From Manduca sexta (lineage: Eukaryota; Arthropoda; Insecta; Lepidoptera; Sphingidae), in the NCBI RefSeq assembly GCF_014839805.1, contig NC_051129.1, forward strand, positions 930,001-994,000: a stretch of DNA of 64,000 nucleotides. Direction: 5' to 3'. The translations under genes and the position numbers were made by a program. Below, piece after piece: positions 37,384 through 48,900 of the stretch. The notes under the pieces were generated by a model, which was not told the origin of the DNA, did not search any database, and saw nothing but the letters and a program-made list of their open reading frames with translations. Position 1 is the first letter of the stretch, and every line of letters begins with the position of its first letter.

Positions 37384-37412
37384 ATATCCACATATTATAA
37401 ATATGTGGATAT
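37384..37412. repeat. 13-bp perfect hairpin
   Basis: Arm 37384-37396 (ATATCCACATATT) pairs exactly with 37400-37412 across a 3-base loop. It could form a cruciform, or a stem in RNA. There is no gene context. Confidence 0.7.
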
Positions 37413-37898
37413 CCCATTTAACTTCGCTGATGAATTTTCAAAAATTCCTTTTTAGTGATTTGTTTCGGAATTCAACTAACTTTTGTGCAAACTTGGGGTT
37501 TAGACTGTGCATTTTCAGTTAGGTAAAGCTAAGGAATTTAAATCATTAATCAGGGATCCTTCAACCCTTCTTAACTAGTAGTATGGTTTGACATAATAGC
37601 TTTAGATAACAGGTCGAGATATACGAGTCATTAAAACGTACAACAGTCATATAACAAAAGAGCATCTTTTATAGCATTTTATATTACTAGCTCCATATTA
37701 TTTAGATGAAAAATTTTTTTTACTCGTTAAGATACTAAATATAATAATATGTTTTAGTATTTAGGAAATATGAAAAAGGAAAACATGCTTAATGATCAAA
37801 ATATATACAGCTTTCAGCATTTAGGAAAGTAAAGATAGTTTACAATTCAACCAGCATTTATTCACAGAGTATTACAGTCAATCCCATCACAACGAAGG

Positions 37899-38180
37899 CT
37901 AGCAGTAGCTGAAGAGCGTGTCGAGCGTGCAGGGCTGGTCGCAGCACTCCTCGACGACTCCCCTCTTGCCCCGCGCCGCCCAGCGCCAGCCGCGAGTGCC
38001 GTACATCGCAGCACCACTGAGAGCGCCCTCAGACCGCTTCACCGCGCCTTCCTCTTCTATCTCGGAGCAGAGCACGGCCAGGGTCTGCGCCAGTCTCCGG
38101 CCGCAGTACACTCGCGCCATCTGACCACACGCCAGCGACCACAGCGCGATCAGACAGACTAAAGCCAGAGCGAACTTCAT
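37899..38180 (-). CDS. ILP9, insulin-like precursor, alpha class
   Basis: 93 residues from the ATG at 38180; 26 further in-frame codons upstream are 5' UTR. Signal about 1-19, Cys26 and Cys38 ([17 protein letters not shown]), KR 48-49, W65-R-W67, RGKR 70-73 directly after WRWAA, A chain 74-93 with CCDQPC. It lacks the four residues (12 bases) present in the C-peptide of ILP2 and ILP13. TATA within 38261-38270 and ATCACATTCAC 38241-38231, both minus strand. Polyadenylation signal 37857-37862. It pairs with ILP10. Confidence 0.95.
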   Translation of the reverse strand: MKFALALVCLIALWSLACGQMARVYCGRRLAQTLAVLCSEIEEEGAVKRSEGALSGAAMYGTRGWRWAARGKRGVVEECCDQPCTLDTLFSYC

Positions 38181-38594
38181 GATTGTTGCTGTTGAAAGTG
38201 GAGTACTTGATGCTGTCCCAAAGACAGGGTGTGAATGTGATAACAATGTGTACCCCATGGCTTTTATATATGGGTAATATTAATATTCATATTCTGTATG
38301 ACCTGCGCCAGTTTGTGACGTCACACAGGTGGGATGATCCGCGACCTGTTGACAGGGTTCTCGTGTGAATGAATCTGTCTAGACTGAATATCGACGAATT
38401 TGTTGCTGCCCTAGATAATCATGCCTGCTTTAATTATTTTTAACCGTAAAAGGTAACTCTAATGTAACCATGAAAATGCCCACGTCCGAATACTAATTAC
38501 TTTCCCAAATCGTATAAAAGGGTAAAGTCCCATTCATCTATCACATTCACTTGTTCTCTCCCGGATCGTCAGCAGCTCCTCAGCATTAGTAAAC
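38181..38594. promoter_or_regulatory. Divergent promoter region, ILP9/ILP10
   Basis: ILP9 side (minus): TTAATATTCA 38280-38289, TATA 38261-38270, initiator-like 38241-38231. TGACGTCA is at 38316-38323, next to CAGGTGGGATGATC. The central motif GAATGAATCTGTCTAGACTG is followed by AATATCGA, together 38367-38394. ILP10 side (plus): 'cccacgtccgaatactaattac' to about 38500, TATAAAA 38513-38519, TCACATTCAC 38541-38550. This is the clearest of the divergent promoters. Confidence 0.8.
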
Positions 38595-38879
38595 ATGAAG
38601 TTCGCAGTGGTGTTGTGTTGTCTGCTCGCTTTATATTCGCTGGCTGCAGCTCAGGGAGGTCAGAGGTTTTGCGGACGACGGCTGGCGCGGACGCTGGCCG
38701 ATCTCTGTTACGAAGTTGACTATGAAGATGCGGTGAAGCGGTCTGACGGGGGAAGCAGGGCATACGGCACTCACGGCTGGCACTGGGCGGCGCTGGGAGG
38801 CACGCGGGGCAAGAGAGGAGTCATCGAGGAGTGCTGCGAGAGAGCTTGCACGCTGGACGAACTATTCACCTACTGCTAG
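38595..38879 (+). CDS. ILP10, insulin-like precursor, beta class
   Basis: 94 residues: signal about 1-20, Cys26 and Cys38 ([16 protein letters not shown]), KR 48-49, W62-H-W64, RGKR 71-74, A chain 75-94 ([20 protein letters not shown]). It is almost identical to ILP14 and close to ILP12, as expected from the tandem duplication. Polyadenylation signal 38917-38922. It pairs with ILP9. Confidence 0.95.
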   Translation: MKFAVVLCCLLALYSLAAAQGGQRFCGRRLARTLADLCYEVDYEDAVKRSDGGSRAYGTHGWHWAALGGTRGKRGVIEECCERACTLDELFTYC

Positions 38880-41216
38880 CGTCTGTTATATTACCACTTC
38901 GTGAGATATCCCTGTAAATAAATGCTGTTGTTACCCCATCTGTAATTGTTTTCATATGCAAGTCATTAGCCACAACCAAGGTCGTCAAAATACCTACCAT
39001 TTAGACAACTTTTAAACTACCAGGACGTAATGGGACCAGATATAGAATTGCATTTAAAAACTCCTATGACGTGATTTTAAAAGCAATTCCAAATTTTGGG
39101 TCTCATGTACTATGCGGAAATACTTTGGACGAAGAAATACGGCGAATAATCGCACCATACATGATACTTATAATTATGTTCTTTGATACCTGAATCCTCA
39201 CTTCATTCTTAGTCTACAATGTAAAATGGACTGTGGATTAAAAAGTCCTAGGTTTAATTCTTCTACGAGTTATTTAAATTAAGTTCTCTTGAATAAATCT
39301 GCCAAACGAAGTGTTGGTGATGTGAAGCAGGCGGGCTGTATTAAAACTGAACTAAGTTCATTCGGCGATATATTTAAATCTTACAATATTATTAATGCGA
39401 AATATTTGGATGTTAGTTAGAAGTAAACACACACAGCTGAATGGGTTTGTATGTAGTTTTGGATACGGTTAGATTATGTCCTTTATTACCACATAGGTCG
39501 TTTTTATCCCAGTATCCCGCTTCCATGGCAAATAATGAAATTTTATAATCTGATTCTTGAAAGAGATGGCGCTGTAGTCGCAAAGGTGACGTTATGAATC
39601 GCTACAGAGATTTAGGGACTTTTGTAGCAGGAAACATTTCATGCGGGCGAAGTCGTGAGTAACACTTTCTTGTCGATAGAATGAAGGCAGGAGAATGAGA
39701 GTTCAATGGTTCTTTTGACCGATCGTTCATCAGTAGCTTTGTATATTGATTTTGAAGTTAAAATTAAGTATGAGAGTGGTTTTTGAGCTGGGCTTTGTCA
39801 TTGAAGTTATCTTCCAGACGATACAGTGCTTGTGTTTCTTCTTCATCTATTAAAACAAATTTTATTTTAAAGATTGAACTGGTAAATAAAATTATGATAC
39901 AGAAATAAGTAATGTTACTTTTCCTTCATATTAAATTATATGAGTTAATTTTAATTACCTTCCTAAGACTTTGATTACTAAATTCAACTACGTTTCATAA
40001 TAGGAGTTGAGAATCAGGGAGCTCTATTCCCTCTGCGGAGGCATATGCGTCTTTTTGCAATTGCGGGCGTTCTGAACGAAGGACAGCTTTAGTAGCCATA
40101 TACGGAAAAGAGTGAAAAAATCTCCTATTAACTTATATCTATCTGTCTATCAAAGATGTCCTTCGATTTGAACATCGTTATTGCAAACAGACGGATTTAC
40201 CCGCGAAGACGAAACAGGGCCCGTAGACTATATACTACAGATAATTTGGAAATTGTTGTTTGAGCTTTAAAGAAATTTCTGCCGTAAATACTAGTAGTAT
40301 AAAATTAAAAAGTTAACCTGACTGAATTACATCTTTGTATTGAAAAATCTTTTCTACGAAAAATTTTTGAATGGAGTTTCGTTAAAAAATATATCAACAA
40401 ATGAGAGAGACAATCCTATTGTTGACTTATATCGACGAATTACTGACGCATACGAGTGTGCAAACAGCTTATTCGTTTGCAGAGTGCTAAGATCATATAG
40501 AGTGGACATTGGGAAGATTGTCATACTTAAATATCCGTTCTAAACATGAAATAATTCTGTTACATACTTCGCAACTTATTTTATCCTCTGAGTGTGTATT
40601 GAAAAACGATAAAAGAACAATTTTTATTTATAATCAGATGCATAGACATCATTTTCAAGTTTTAGACTTAAAAAATTACGGACTTTTAAGTTTCTTTTTT
40701 ATTTCAAACTATCCTCATTTGACCTTCTAGCTGATGAATTTTATAAAATGTTTCTTAAGGACCTTCTTCATTATTTAAGACGTCTTTGTGAAAAATATTC
40801 ATATTTCCATAGCCACGGATTTGGGTTGTGCGTTGTCTGTTGTGACAATAATATTATTGGGTAGAATTTAGATCTTCAGCCAATGGCACAAGGTCATCCT
40901 TAGTTAATGGAAAAGAAAATGTTGAATACTTATAATTTTAGACAACGTGTTATAAAATTATAACGGGATATATTTTCTCTATTATTAAAACTCTATCAGT
41001 GGAATGAAGTCTTACACTCTCTTTACATTAAATAAAAATAATATATTGTGCTATATATTTTAGTATATATACAAAAGTTTTAGAAAAACAAGGTAGGAAG
41101 AAAATATTTAACGCCTAATACAGAACGCTTTCAGAATTTATAAAAGTGAAAGATAGTTTAGAATTCAACAAGCATTTATTCACAGTGTATTACAGTCAAT
41201 CCTATGACAACGAAGG
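38880..41216. other. Intergenic part of duplication unit A
   Basis: No gene is recognised. It holds an R3-like fragment at about 39385-39665 ('atgcgggcgaagtcgtgagtaacac'). The corresponding stretch of unit B (42198-45007) aligns to it and carries the same fragment. The short frames at 40340-40543 and 40509-40730 are not kept open in unit B, so they are unlikely to be genes. Confidence 0.6.
39385..39665 (+). repeat. R3-like repeat fragment in unit A
   Basis: It runs from 'attaatgcgaaatatttggatgttag' to 'atgcgggcgaagtcgtgagtaacac'. The matching copy in unit B is at 42715-42980, so this insertion predates the duplication. Confidence 0.6.
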
Positions 41217-41498
41217 CTAGCAGTAACTGAAGAGCGTGTCGAGCGTGCAGGGCTGGTCGCAGCACTCCTCGACGACCCCCCTCTTGCCCCGCGCCGCCCA
41301 GCGCCAGCCGCGAGTGCCGTACATCGCAGCACCACTGAGAGCGCCCTCAGACCGCTTCACCGCGCCTTCCTCTTCTATCTCGGAGCAGAGCACGGCCAGG
41401 GTCTGCGCCAGTCTCCGGCCGCAGTACACTCGCGCCATCTGGCCACAGGCCAGCGACCACAACGCGACCAGACAGACTAAAGCCAGAGCGAACTTCAT
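41217..41498 (-). CDS. ILP11, insulin-like precursor, alpha class
   Basis: 93 residues from the ATG at 41498. It has the same layout as ILP9 (Cys26 and Cys38, KR 48-49, W65-R-W67, RGKR 70-73, CCDQPC) and differs in the signal peptide (one Ile to Val). TATA 41580-41586 on the minus strand, polyadenylation signal 41175-41180. The 26 in-frame codons upstream are 5' UTR. It is the alpha member of duplication unit B and pairs with ILP12. Confidence 0.95.
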   Translation of the reverse strand: MKFALALVCLVALWSLACGQMARVYCGRRLAQTLAVLCSEIEEEGAVKRSEGALSGAAMYGTRGWRWAARGKRGVVEECCDQPCTLDTLFSYC

Positions 41499-41912
41499 GA
41501 TTGTTGCTGTTGAAAGTGGAGTACTTAATGCTGTCCCAAAGACAAGGTGTGAATGTGATAACAATGTGCACCCCATGGCTTTTATACATAGGGAATATTA
41601 ATATTCATATTATGTATGACCTGCGCCAGTTTGTGACGTCACAAAGGTGGGATGATCCGCGACCTGTTGACAGGATTCTCGTGTGAATTAATCTGTCTAG
41701 ACTGAATATCGACGAATTAGTTGCTGCCCTAGATAATCATGCCTGCTTTAATTATTTCTAACAGTAAAAGGTAACTACAATGTAACCATGAAAATGCCCA
41801 CGTCGGAATACTAATTACTTTTCTAAATCGTATAAAAGGGTACAGTACCGTTCATCTATCACATTCACTTGTTCTCTCCCGGATCGCCAGCAGCTGCTCA
41901 GCATCAGCAAAC
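41499..41912. promoter_or_regulatory. Divergent promoter region, ILP11/ILP12
   Basis: It has the same 414-bp length as pair 5. TATA for ILP11 41580-41586 (minus), TGACGTCA 41634-41641, central GAATTAATCTGTCTAGACTG followed by AATATCGA (41685-41712), 'cccacgtcggaatactaattac' on the ILP12 side, and TATAAAA 41831-41837. Confidence 0.8.
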
Positions 41913-42197
41913 ATGAAGTGCGCAGTGGTGTTGTGTTGTCTGCTCGCTTTATACTCGCTGGCTGCAGCTCAGGGAGGCCAGAGGTTTTGCGGACGACGGC
42001 TGGCACGGACGCTGGCCGATCTCTGTTTTGAAGTTGACTATGAAGATGCGGTGAAGCGGTCTGACGGGGGAAGTAGGGGATACGGCACTCACGGCTGGCA
42101 CTGGGCGGCGTTAGGAGGTGACCGGGGCAAGAGAGGAGTCATCGAGGAGTGCTGCGAGAGAGCCTGCACGCTGGACGAACTATTCACCTACTGCTAG
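41913..42197 (+). CDS. ILP12, insulin-like precursor, beta class
   Basis: 94 residues, organised as ILP10. Small differences: Cys3 replaces Phe3 in the signal peptide, Phe39 replaces Tyr39 just after the second B-chain Cys, and the C-peptide reads [21 protein letters not shown] in part. The A chain is [20 protein letters not shown]. Polyadenylation signal 42235-42240. It is the beta member of duplication unit B. Confidence 0.95.
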   Translation: MKCAVVLCCLLALYSLAAAQGGQRFCGRRLARTLADLCFEVDYEDAVKRSDGGSRGYGTHGWHWAALGGDRGKRGVIEECCERACTLDELFTYC

Positions 42198-42714
42198 CGT
42201 CTGTTATATTACCACTTCGTGAGATATCCCTGTAAATAAATTCTGTTGTTATCCTATTTGTAATTGTTTTCATATGCAAGTCATTAGCCACAACCAAGGT
42301 CGTCAAAATACCTACCATTTAGACAACTTTTAAACTACCAGGACATAATGGGACCACATAGAGGAATGCATTTAAAAACTCCGATGACGTGATTTTAGCA
42401 AGCAATTCCAAATTTTGGGCCTCATGTACTGTGCAGAAATACGTTGGAGGAAGATATACGGCGAATAATCGCACCATACATGATACTAATATTTATGTTC
42501 GTTGATACCTGAATCCTCACTTCGTTCTAAGTATACAATGTAATATGCATAGTGGACTAAAAATCCTAGGTTCCATTCTCAGCTGGTATGGAAACACCTT
42601 GTACGAGTTATTTAAATTTAGTTCTCAGCTTTTAATCTCCCAAACGGAGTGTTGGTGATGTGCAGCAAGCGGGCTGTCTTAAACTGAACTGAGTCCATTC
42701 GGCGACATATTTAA

Positions 42715-42980
42715 ATCTTACTACATATATTATAAATGCGAAATGTTTGGATGTTAGTTAGAAGTAAACACACACAGCTGAACGGGTTTGAATGTATTTT
42801 TGGACACGGTTAGATCATGTCCTTGATTACCACATAGGCTGTTTTATCCCAGTATCTTGTTTCCATGGCATATAATGGAATTTTATAACTTGATTATTGA
42901 AATAGATAGCGCTGTAGTGGCACAGGTTTAGGGACTTTTGTAGCAGGAAACATTTTATGCGGGCGAAGCTGCGAGTAACA
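42715..42980 (+). repeat. R3-like repeat fragment in unit B
   Basis: 'ataaatgcgaaatgtttggatgttag' to 'atgcgggcgaagctgcgagtaacac', the counterpart of 39385-39665 in unit A with a short internal deletion. Confidence 0.6.
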
Positions 42981-43943
42981 CCTTGGTGCCAATAGAATGA
43001 AGGTAGGAGAATGAGAGTTCGATGGTTCTATTGACTGATCCTTCATCAGTATCGCCTTCTATATTGATCTTGAAGTTGAAATTAAGTATAAGAGTAGTTT
43101 TTGATCATGGCTTTGTCATTGAAGTTATCTTCCAGGCGATATAGTGCCTGTGTTTCTTCTTCATGTATTAACATTGCTTTTATTTAATACATTGAACTGG
43201 TAAATAAAATTATGATATAGAAATAACTAATATTACTTTTCTCTTCATGTTAAATTTTATGTGTTATTAAATCAAAACTTCCTAAGATTATGATTACCAA
43301 ATTGCAGTACGTTTAATAATAGGAGTTATGAGTCAGGTTGCTCTATTCCTTCTGCGTTATATCAGTCTTTTTGCAATTGCGGGCGTTCTGAACGAAGGAC
43401 AGCTACAGTAGCCATATACATAAAAGAGTGCAAAGCCTCCTATTTACTTATATCTATCTGTCTATCAAAGATGTCCTTCGATTAGATCATCGTTATTGCA
43501 AACAGACGGATTCACCCGCGTAGACGGAACAGGGCCCGTTGACTATATACTACAGATACTTTGGAGATTGCTGTATTGAGCTTTAAAGGAACTTCTGTCG
43601 TTAAATACTAGTAGTATAAAATTAAATAGTTAACCTGATTGAATTCCATCTTTTTACTGAACAATCTTTAATACTTTGTAATGGAAACATGAATATATGT
43701 TAAAACGTGTTGTTGGTTTTAGGCTCTTTATTTAAATGCACTAATTATACTTATTTAAATACTATACATTACATGACTTATATACTAAGTACACACACTA
43801 CAACTTAAACGTTTCATTGGAGTTTCGTTAATAAATATATAAACAAATGAAAGAGAGAATTCTATTACTGACATATATTGAATTCTAACCCCTGATTTAG
43901 AAACTCCGAGTACAGACGAATACTCACGAATACAAGTGTGCAA

Positions 43944-44190
43944 ACTAGCTGACCCGACAGACGTTATCCCGTCTTAACTATAAATTTGCAGCGCGCATTC
44001 TGTCAATCGGTGAAATTAACTTTTCTTAAATTTTCTAACGTTCCGCTCAACTTCCTTATTTTTTCATTCATAAGATCCTTCTCCTGACAATAACAAACAC
44101 ACCAAAAAAAAAATAATTGTGAAATCGGTCCAGCCGTTCACGTGTGATGGCGTGACCAAGGGAAATAGGGATTCATTTTTATATATATAA
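43944..44190 (+). repeat. Dispersed repeat R5 (present in unit B only)
   Basis: It starts 'actagctgacccgacagacg' and ends with 'tggcgtgaccaagggaaatagggattc' and a TA-rich run. A second copy, reversed, lies at 62175-62452. Unit A lacks it at the matching place (about 40.46-40.50 kb), where the flanks are contiguous, so the insertion postdates the A/B duplication. Confidence 0.75.
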
Positions 44191-45007
44191 ATATTCATTT
44201 GTCTATAGCCTAAACTAGGCATTAAAGTAAAACTACGCGCCGTTTTAATTCTGAAAATTGAAGAAAGAAAATAGAAATGAAGTAATGGACATATGCAGAC
44301 ACATGTATTATACCTAAGTAATTCAGATAATACCATACTTAAATATCCGTTATAAAAATTACGTAATTTCGATACATACTTCGCATCTTATTTCATCCTC
44401 TGAGTGTATTTTCAAAACAATAATGGAGCAATTTTTATTTATAATGAGAAGCATAAACATCATTTTCTAGTTTGTGACTTCAAGAATTACGGACTTCTAA
44501 CTTACTTTTTTTTTCAAACTATCATCATTTGACCTCTTAGTTAATGTATTTTCAAAAATGTTTTTAAGAATCACTATTGAGATCTTATAAATCTTTGTGA
44601 AAACTTTCGTATTTGTATAGCCACGGGTTTGGGGTGCGCGTTGTCTGTTTTGATCTACAGCCAATAGCACAAGGTAATAACCAACCCACATTAGTTAATG
44701 GAAAAGAAAATGTTGAATACTTATAATTCTGGATAACGTGCTATAAAAATATAACGGGAAATATTTTCTATTTTATTTAAACGCTGTTTATTTCATATAT
44801 TCTTACACTATCTCTACATTAAATAAAAATAATTTAATGTAGTATGCATTTCAGTATATACACGAAGGTTTTAGAAAAGCAAGGTAGGAAGAAAATATTT
44901 AACGACTAATACAGAACGCTTTCAGAATTTATTAAAGTGAAAGAGAGTTTATAATTCAACCAGCATTTATTCACAGAGTATTACAGTCAACCCTATCACA
45001 ACGAGGG

Positions 45008-45301
45008 CTAGCAGTAGCTGAAGAGCGTGTCGAGCGTGCAGGGCTGGTCGCAGCACTCCTCGACGACTCCCCTCTTGCCACGCGCCGCGCCCCGCGCCGC
45101 CCAGCGCCAGCCGCGAGTGCCGTACATCGCAGCACCACTGAGAGCGCCCTCAGACCGCTTCACCGCGCCTTCCTCTTCTATCTCGGAGCAGAGCACGGCC
45201 AGGGTCTGCGCCAGTCTCCGGCCGCAGTACACTCGCGCCATCTGACCACACGCCAGCGACCACAGCGCGATCAGACAGACTAAAGCCAGAGCGAACTTCA
45301 T
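45008..45301 (-). CDS. ILP13, insulin-like precursor, alpha class
   Basis: 97 residues from the ATG at 45301. Signal about 1-19, Cys26 and Cys38, KR 48-49, W65-R-W67, RGKR 74-77, A chain 78-97 with CCDQPC. It is identical to ILP9 except for four extra residues ([10 protein letters not shown] instead of AARGKR), a 12-base in-frame difference that it shares with ILP2. TATA 45383-45389 on the minus strand, polyadenylation signal 44966-44971. It is the alpha member of unit C. Confidence 0.95.
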   Translation of the reverse strand: MKFALALVCLIALWSLACGQMARVYCGRRLAQTLAVLCSEIEEEGAVKRSEGALSGAAMYGTRGWRWAARGAARGKRGVVEECCDQPCTLDTLFSYC

Positions 45302-45714
45302 GATTGTTGCTGTTGAAAGTGGAGTACTTGATGCTGTCCCAAAGACAGGGTGTGAATGTGATAACAATGTGTACCCCATGGCTTTTATACATAGGGAATA
45401 TTAATATTCATATTCTGTATGACCTGCACCAGTTTGTGACGTCACACAGGTGGGATGATCCGCGACCTGTTGACAGGGTTCTCGTGTGAATGAATCTGTC
45501 TAGACTGAATATCGACGACTTAGTTGCTGCCCTAGCAATCATGCATGCTTTAATTATTTCTGACAGTAAAAGGTAACTCCAATGTAACCACGAAAATGCC
45601 CACGTCAGAATACTAATTACTTTCCTAAAATGTATAAAAGGGTACAGTTCCGTTCATCTATCACATTCACTTATTCTCTCCCGGATCGCCAGCAGCTCCT
45701 CAGCATTAGTAAAC
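45302..45714. promoter_or_regulatory. Divergent promoter region, ILP13/ILP14
   Basis: 413 bp. ILP13 TATA 45383-45389 (minus), TGACGTCA 45437-45444, central GAATGAATCTGTCTAGACTG plus AATATCGA (45488-45515), 'cccacgtcagaatactaattac', and ILP14 TATAAAA 45633-45639 followed by ATCACATTCAC. Confidence 0.8.
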
Positions 45715-45999
45715 ATGAAGTTCGCAGTGGTGGTGTGTTGTCTGCTCGCTTTATACTCGCTGGCTGCAGCTCAGGGAGGTCAGAGGTTTTGCGGACGACG
45801 GTTGGCGCGGACGCTGGCCGATCTCTGTTACGAGGTTGACTATGAAGATGCGGTGAAGCGGTCTGACGGGGGAAGCAGGGCATACGGCACTCACGGCTGG
45901 CACTGGGCGGCGTTAGGAGGTGCCCGGGGCAAGAGAGGAGTCATCGAGGAGTGCTGCGAGAGGGCCTGCACGCTGGACGAACTTTTCACCTATTGCTAG
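45715..45999 (+). CDS. ILP14, insulin-like precursor, beta class
   Basis: 94 residues: Cys26 and Cys38 ([16 protein letters not shown]), KR 48-49, W62-H-W64, RGKR 71-74, A chain [20 protein letters not shown]. It differs from ILP10 at two positions (Val7 for Leu in the signal peptide; Ala for Thr before RGKR). Polyadenylation signal 46037-46042. It is the beta member of unit C; homology to units A and B fades beyond about 46.46 kb. Confidence 0.95.
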   Translation: MKFAVVVCCLLALYSLAAAQGGQRFCGRRLARTLADLCYEVDYEDAVKRSDGGSRAYGTHGWHWAALGGARGKRGVIEECCERACTLDELFTYC

Positions 46000-48618
46000 T
46001 GTTTGTAACAACACCACTTCGTAATATATTTCTGTAAATAAATGTTGCTACATTATCTGTAATTGTTTTTGTATGAAAGTCATTAACCACGACCTAAGTT
46101 GTCAAAAAATCTGTCATTTGCGACCATTTTTAAACTATCAGGACGTAATGGGATAGCACGAAGAAATACGTTTCAAAACTTCAGTGACAGTATAAATCGG
46201 CAAACATTACTAGAAATGCTCGGTCACCTTCCCTGAAGTACAGAATTACAAACCCTCAATCTATAATGATGACCAAGAGTAAGATATACAGCGAATATTT
46301 CATATACATTAATTACTATAGCAACACATGATACTAATTTTGTTATGAGGTGATTGTATCGTCTAGTATATTGGCAAAGTATTTCGACTATAGACTGAAA
46401 GGACCAAGTTGAATCCTCAGCTGGTATGACAATATTTTTTATAAATTTTTAAACACTATTTGATCCAGGTTTAAAAAACTAAGTTAAATTCATTCTAATA
46501 CACACTTAAATAAATAATGCGTTGACGGATTTTAAGATAGCTGGTTTCTTTAATTATTTATTATTTAAACAGAAACATCAATCAATTCTTGATGATGTGA
46601 GGATCACTCTTGCAAAATTAGTGTATTGGTTTAGTGTTAGCAACTTATTATGAAATCTTGTATAAAATTCGTCACACCCTATTGTTAAGTAAGTTAATGC
46701 TAACATTTTCATAAATAGTGACGAGGTGAGTCTTGTGGATATAACCAAAATTTTGGGTATCACACAGGACTCTAAACTTTAGTGGGGTCCTCAAATATCT
46801 GTCTTTACTAAGAAGTTAGCGCCGCAGTTTTTTCAGTGAGCAGGATACGCCAATTAATTGACATCGACAGAGATTGATTCTGTTACGCTTTCTTTCATAA
46901 TTTGATGAGTTATGGAATTATGCGCTGACATTAATATCATATTTGTTCTTCGAAAGCGAACGGTAAGTTTTAAATATTCTTTAAAAGGATAATCTAAAGA
47001 AATTAGTAGCGTCATAATTAATTTATGCAAATTTAAGTTTGCGATATCCATTAAAATTTAAATAATCTAGTCAATCGTAAAACTAGGCTCAAAAAATTAT
47101 TAAATCTCTAAAAGGTTTTTTTATCCTTTTATAACAAAGTTCTCATTAAGGTCAAGTTCTTGAATATAGTTATATACCAAGCAAATATTAAGAAGTTGTA
47201 TAAATAAAGTACAGAGTTTATTGCAAGATGTTAAAATAGCTAGAAGATAAAAATATCTGAGATATTGTATTTTCGTTTGACTTTCTTAGGAATCATTTCA
47301 TTCGATTCAATATTTATTTATTTTTGATTCTTTTATTTTTAATATTTTAATTAAATATAAAAGGCTTGGGTATGCCATACTCTCAAGCTATCTGTGCCTG
47401 CAGCGGTGTCATGTGCCGGGACGGCCATTGAGGAGGTCCCTGCATCATGGTTGAGGAGGCTGATGGTTGGCACATGCGTGATATCGTGAACGTGTGGTGC
47501 GTGTGGACTATTCTGCCCATTTCGCTTACTGTATCTTAGTGCTAATAATTAATAGTATATTGGAAAAAACAATTATCATTAAATTATTTCATGCTTGGCA
47601 GAGAGTGTTGTACACTCGTATAGGAATTGAAAATGTATTATTTTGCAAGTAAATAAACTGCTCTGAGCAAAATAAGGATAAACAAAAACGAAATCTTTTT
47701 TGTATTATATACTGTACTTTCTTTATATCTTGAAACTAATTTTAAAAAGAGTTTACACCAGAGTTTCTTGTTCGTTCTTCTCTGGTATAAATTGCTTTTC
47801 GAACTGACTTTCATGAACCTTAATAGTATTTCGTCAAACCAAAAAAATTATAGCCTAATTCACACACGCAACTTATCGCGGAAGCGTGAACAAACTTTTA
47901 ATTTTTCTTGCTCACGAATTTATTAAGGTGCTCTGAAAATTTGGGATATCCCATGAGACACAATTACTTCTACACAACATTGCCGGAAGTAAAACACAAA
48001 TTCTTATATATTCAACTTAAAAATTGCGAATTTCCGTACAATTTTGTATTTCCATTAAACACTACATTGCGATGAATTTTGAAAAAAATCCTTTATGAGT
48101 TACTACTACTAACTAGCTTACCCACCAGATGTGATCTGATGTGAGCTCGTGTGGAAAATTCTATGTTTCCTAAACCATAGAGTTTCGTATTTGGTTATTT
48201 GCCAGTGATTCCATGATATGAATTTTATTAAGTAGAAAACCCTACATCCGCTTCTTAAGGTGTTGCAACCAACTTTATGAGTAAAAAGAAAAAGTGTTTT
48301 ATCATAATGAATCTTAGATAAGCAGTCATTAGATTGGGACAAACGAGCCATTTTACATATATTATTTATAGTGTGAGTAGTATAGTATAAAGAGGTAATT
48401 TTATACTATTTTTAGAGTATAATATTAGTTTTATCAACATTTAGTTTTTTCTACTCGAAGGGACAATACATAGTACTTAAAAATTATGTAGAGTCCGTTA
48501 AGAAAGAACAGATAAAAAGCAAAGTTCTAGAGCATTCAACTATAAAAGTGAAAAATAATTTAAAATTCAATCAACATTTATTCATAGTATATCACAGTTA
48601 ATTCAATAATAGAAAGTG
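46000..48618. other. Intergenic region between pairs 7 and 8
   Basis: The first 460 bases are homologous to units A and B. Beyond that no gene is recognised. An unusual GC-rich patch at 47395-47510 ('gtgccgggacggccattgaggaggtccctgcatc') is not repeated elsewhere in the window and I cannot assign it. Confidence 0.5.
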
Positions 48619-48900
48619 CTAGCAGTAACTGAAGAGCGTGTCGAGCGTGCAGGGCTGGTCGCAGCACTCCTCGACGACTCCCCTCTTGCCCCGCGCCGCC
48701 CAGCGCCAGCCGCGAGTGCCGTACATCGCAGCACCACTGAGAACGCCCTCAGACCGCTTCACCGCGCCTTCCTCTTCTATCTCGGAGCAGAGCACGGCCA
48801 GGGTCTGCGCCAGTCTCCGGCCGCAGTACACTCGCGCCATCTGACCACAAGCCAGTGACCACAGCGCGACCAGACAGACCAAATTCAGAGCGAACTTCAT
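48619..48900 (-). CDS. ILP15, insulin-like precursor, alpha class
   Basis: 93 residues, organised as ILP9 and ILP11, with Asn6 in the signal peptide and Val53 in the C-peptide. Cys26 and Cys38, KR 48-49, W65-R-W67, RGKR 70-73, CCDQPC. TATA 48983-48989 on the minus strand, polyadenylation signal 48577-48582. The flanks are more diverged than among units A-C, so this pair split earlier, yet the coding part is nearly the same. That points to strong constraint or gene conversion. Confidence 0.95.
   Translation of the reverse strand: MKFALNLVCLVALWSLACGQMARVYCGRRLAQTLAVLCSEIEEEGAVKRSEGVLSGAAMYGTRGWRWAARGKRGVVEECCDQPCTLDTLFSYC

Larger units (their letters stand above)
35737..37898. other. Intergenic region between pairs 4 and 5
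   Basis: It holds an R2 repeat at 36003-36245 and a perfect 13-bp hairpin at 37384-37412. A frame of 106 codons at 37202-37522 starts with GTG, spans the hairpin and matches no family, so I do not call it. Segmental homology to the next two units begins at about 37.7 kb. Confidence 0.5.
42198..45007. other. Intergenic part of duplication unit B
   Basis: It aligns to unit A (38880-41216) but carries extra DNA between about 43.67 and 44.33 kb, including a dispersed repeat at 43944-44190 that unit A lacks. The R3-like fragment at 42715-42980 is shared. No gene is recognised; the 90-codon minus frame at 44064-44336 is repeat sequence. Confidence 0.6.
37720..46460. repeat. Tandem segmental duplication, three units (pairs 5, 6, 7)
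   Basis: Unit A is about 37.7-41.06 kb, unit B about 41.06-44.86 kb and unit C about 44.86-46.46 kb (right part truncated or diverged). Each begins with 'caagcatttattcacag'-type 3' UTR sequence, contains an alpha(-)/beta(+) pair, and continues with 'aagtcattagccacaaccaaggtcgtcaaaat' and 'cgaataatcgcaccatacatgatac'. Corresponding alpha stops are 3318 and 3791 bases apart. Unit B is longer because of extra sequence near 43.67-44.33 kb, including a dispersed repeat. Confidence 0.85.

Noticed and set aside
37202..37522. 106-codon plus frame
   Set aside because: It starts with GTG, reads through a perfect hairpin and is Lys/Phe/Leu-rich like the background. No family is recognisable.
41236..41601. 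Long plus frame (121 codons) antisense to ILP11, and similar antisense frames over ILP2, 3, 9, 13, 15
   Set aside because: They recur because the ILP coding sequence is GC-rich and duplicated. Their residues simply mirror the ILP codons, and they have no independent family features.
47395..47510. GC-rich patch that might be an exon
   Set aside because: There is no long open frame or splice-site pattern I could defend, and no similarity elsewhere in the window.
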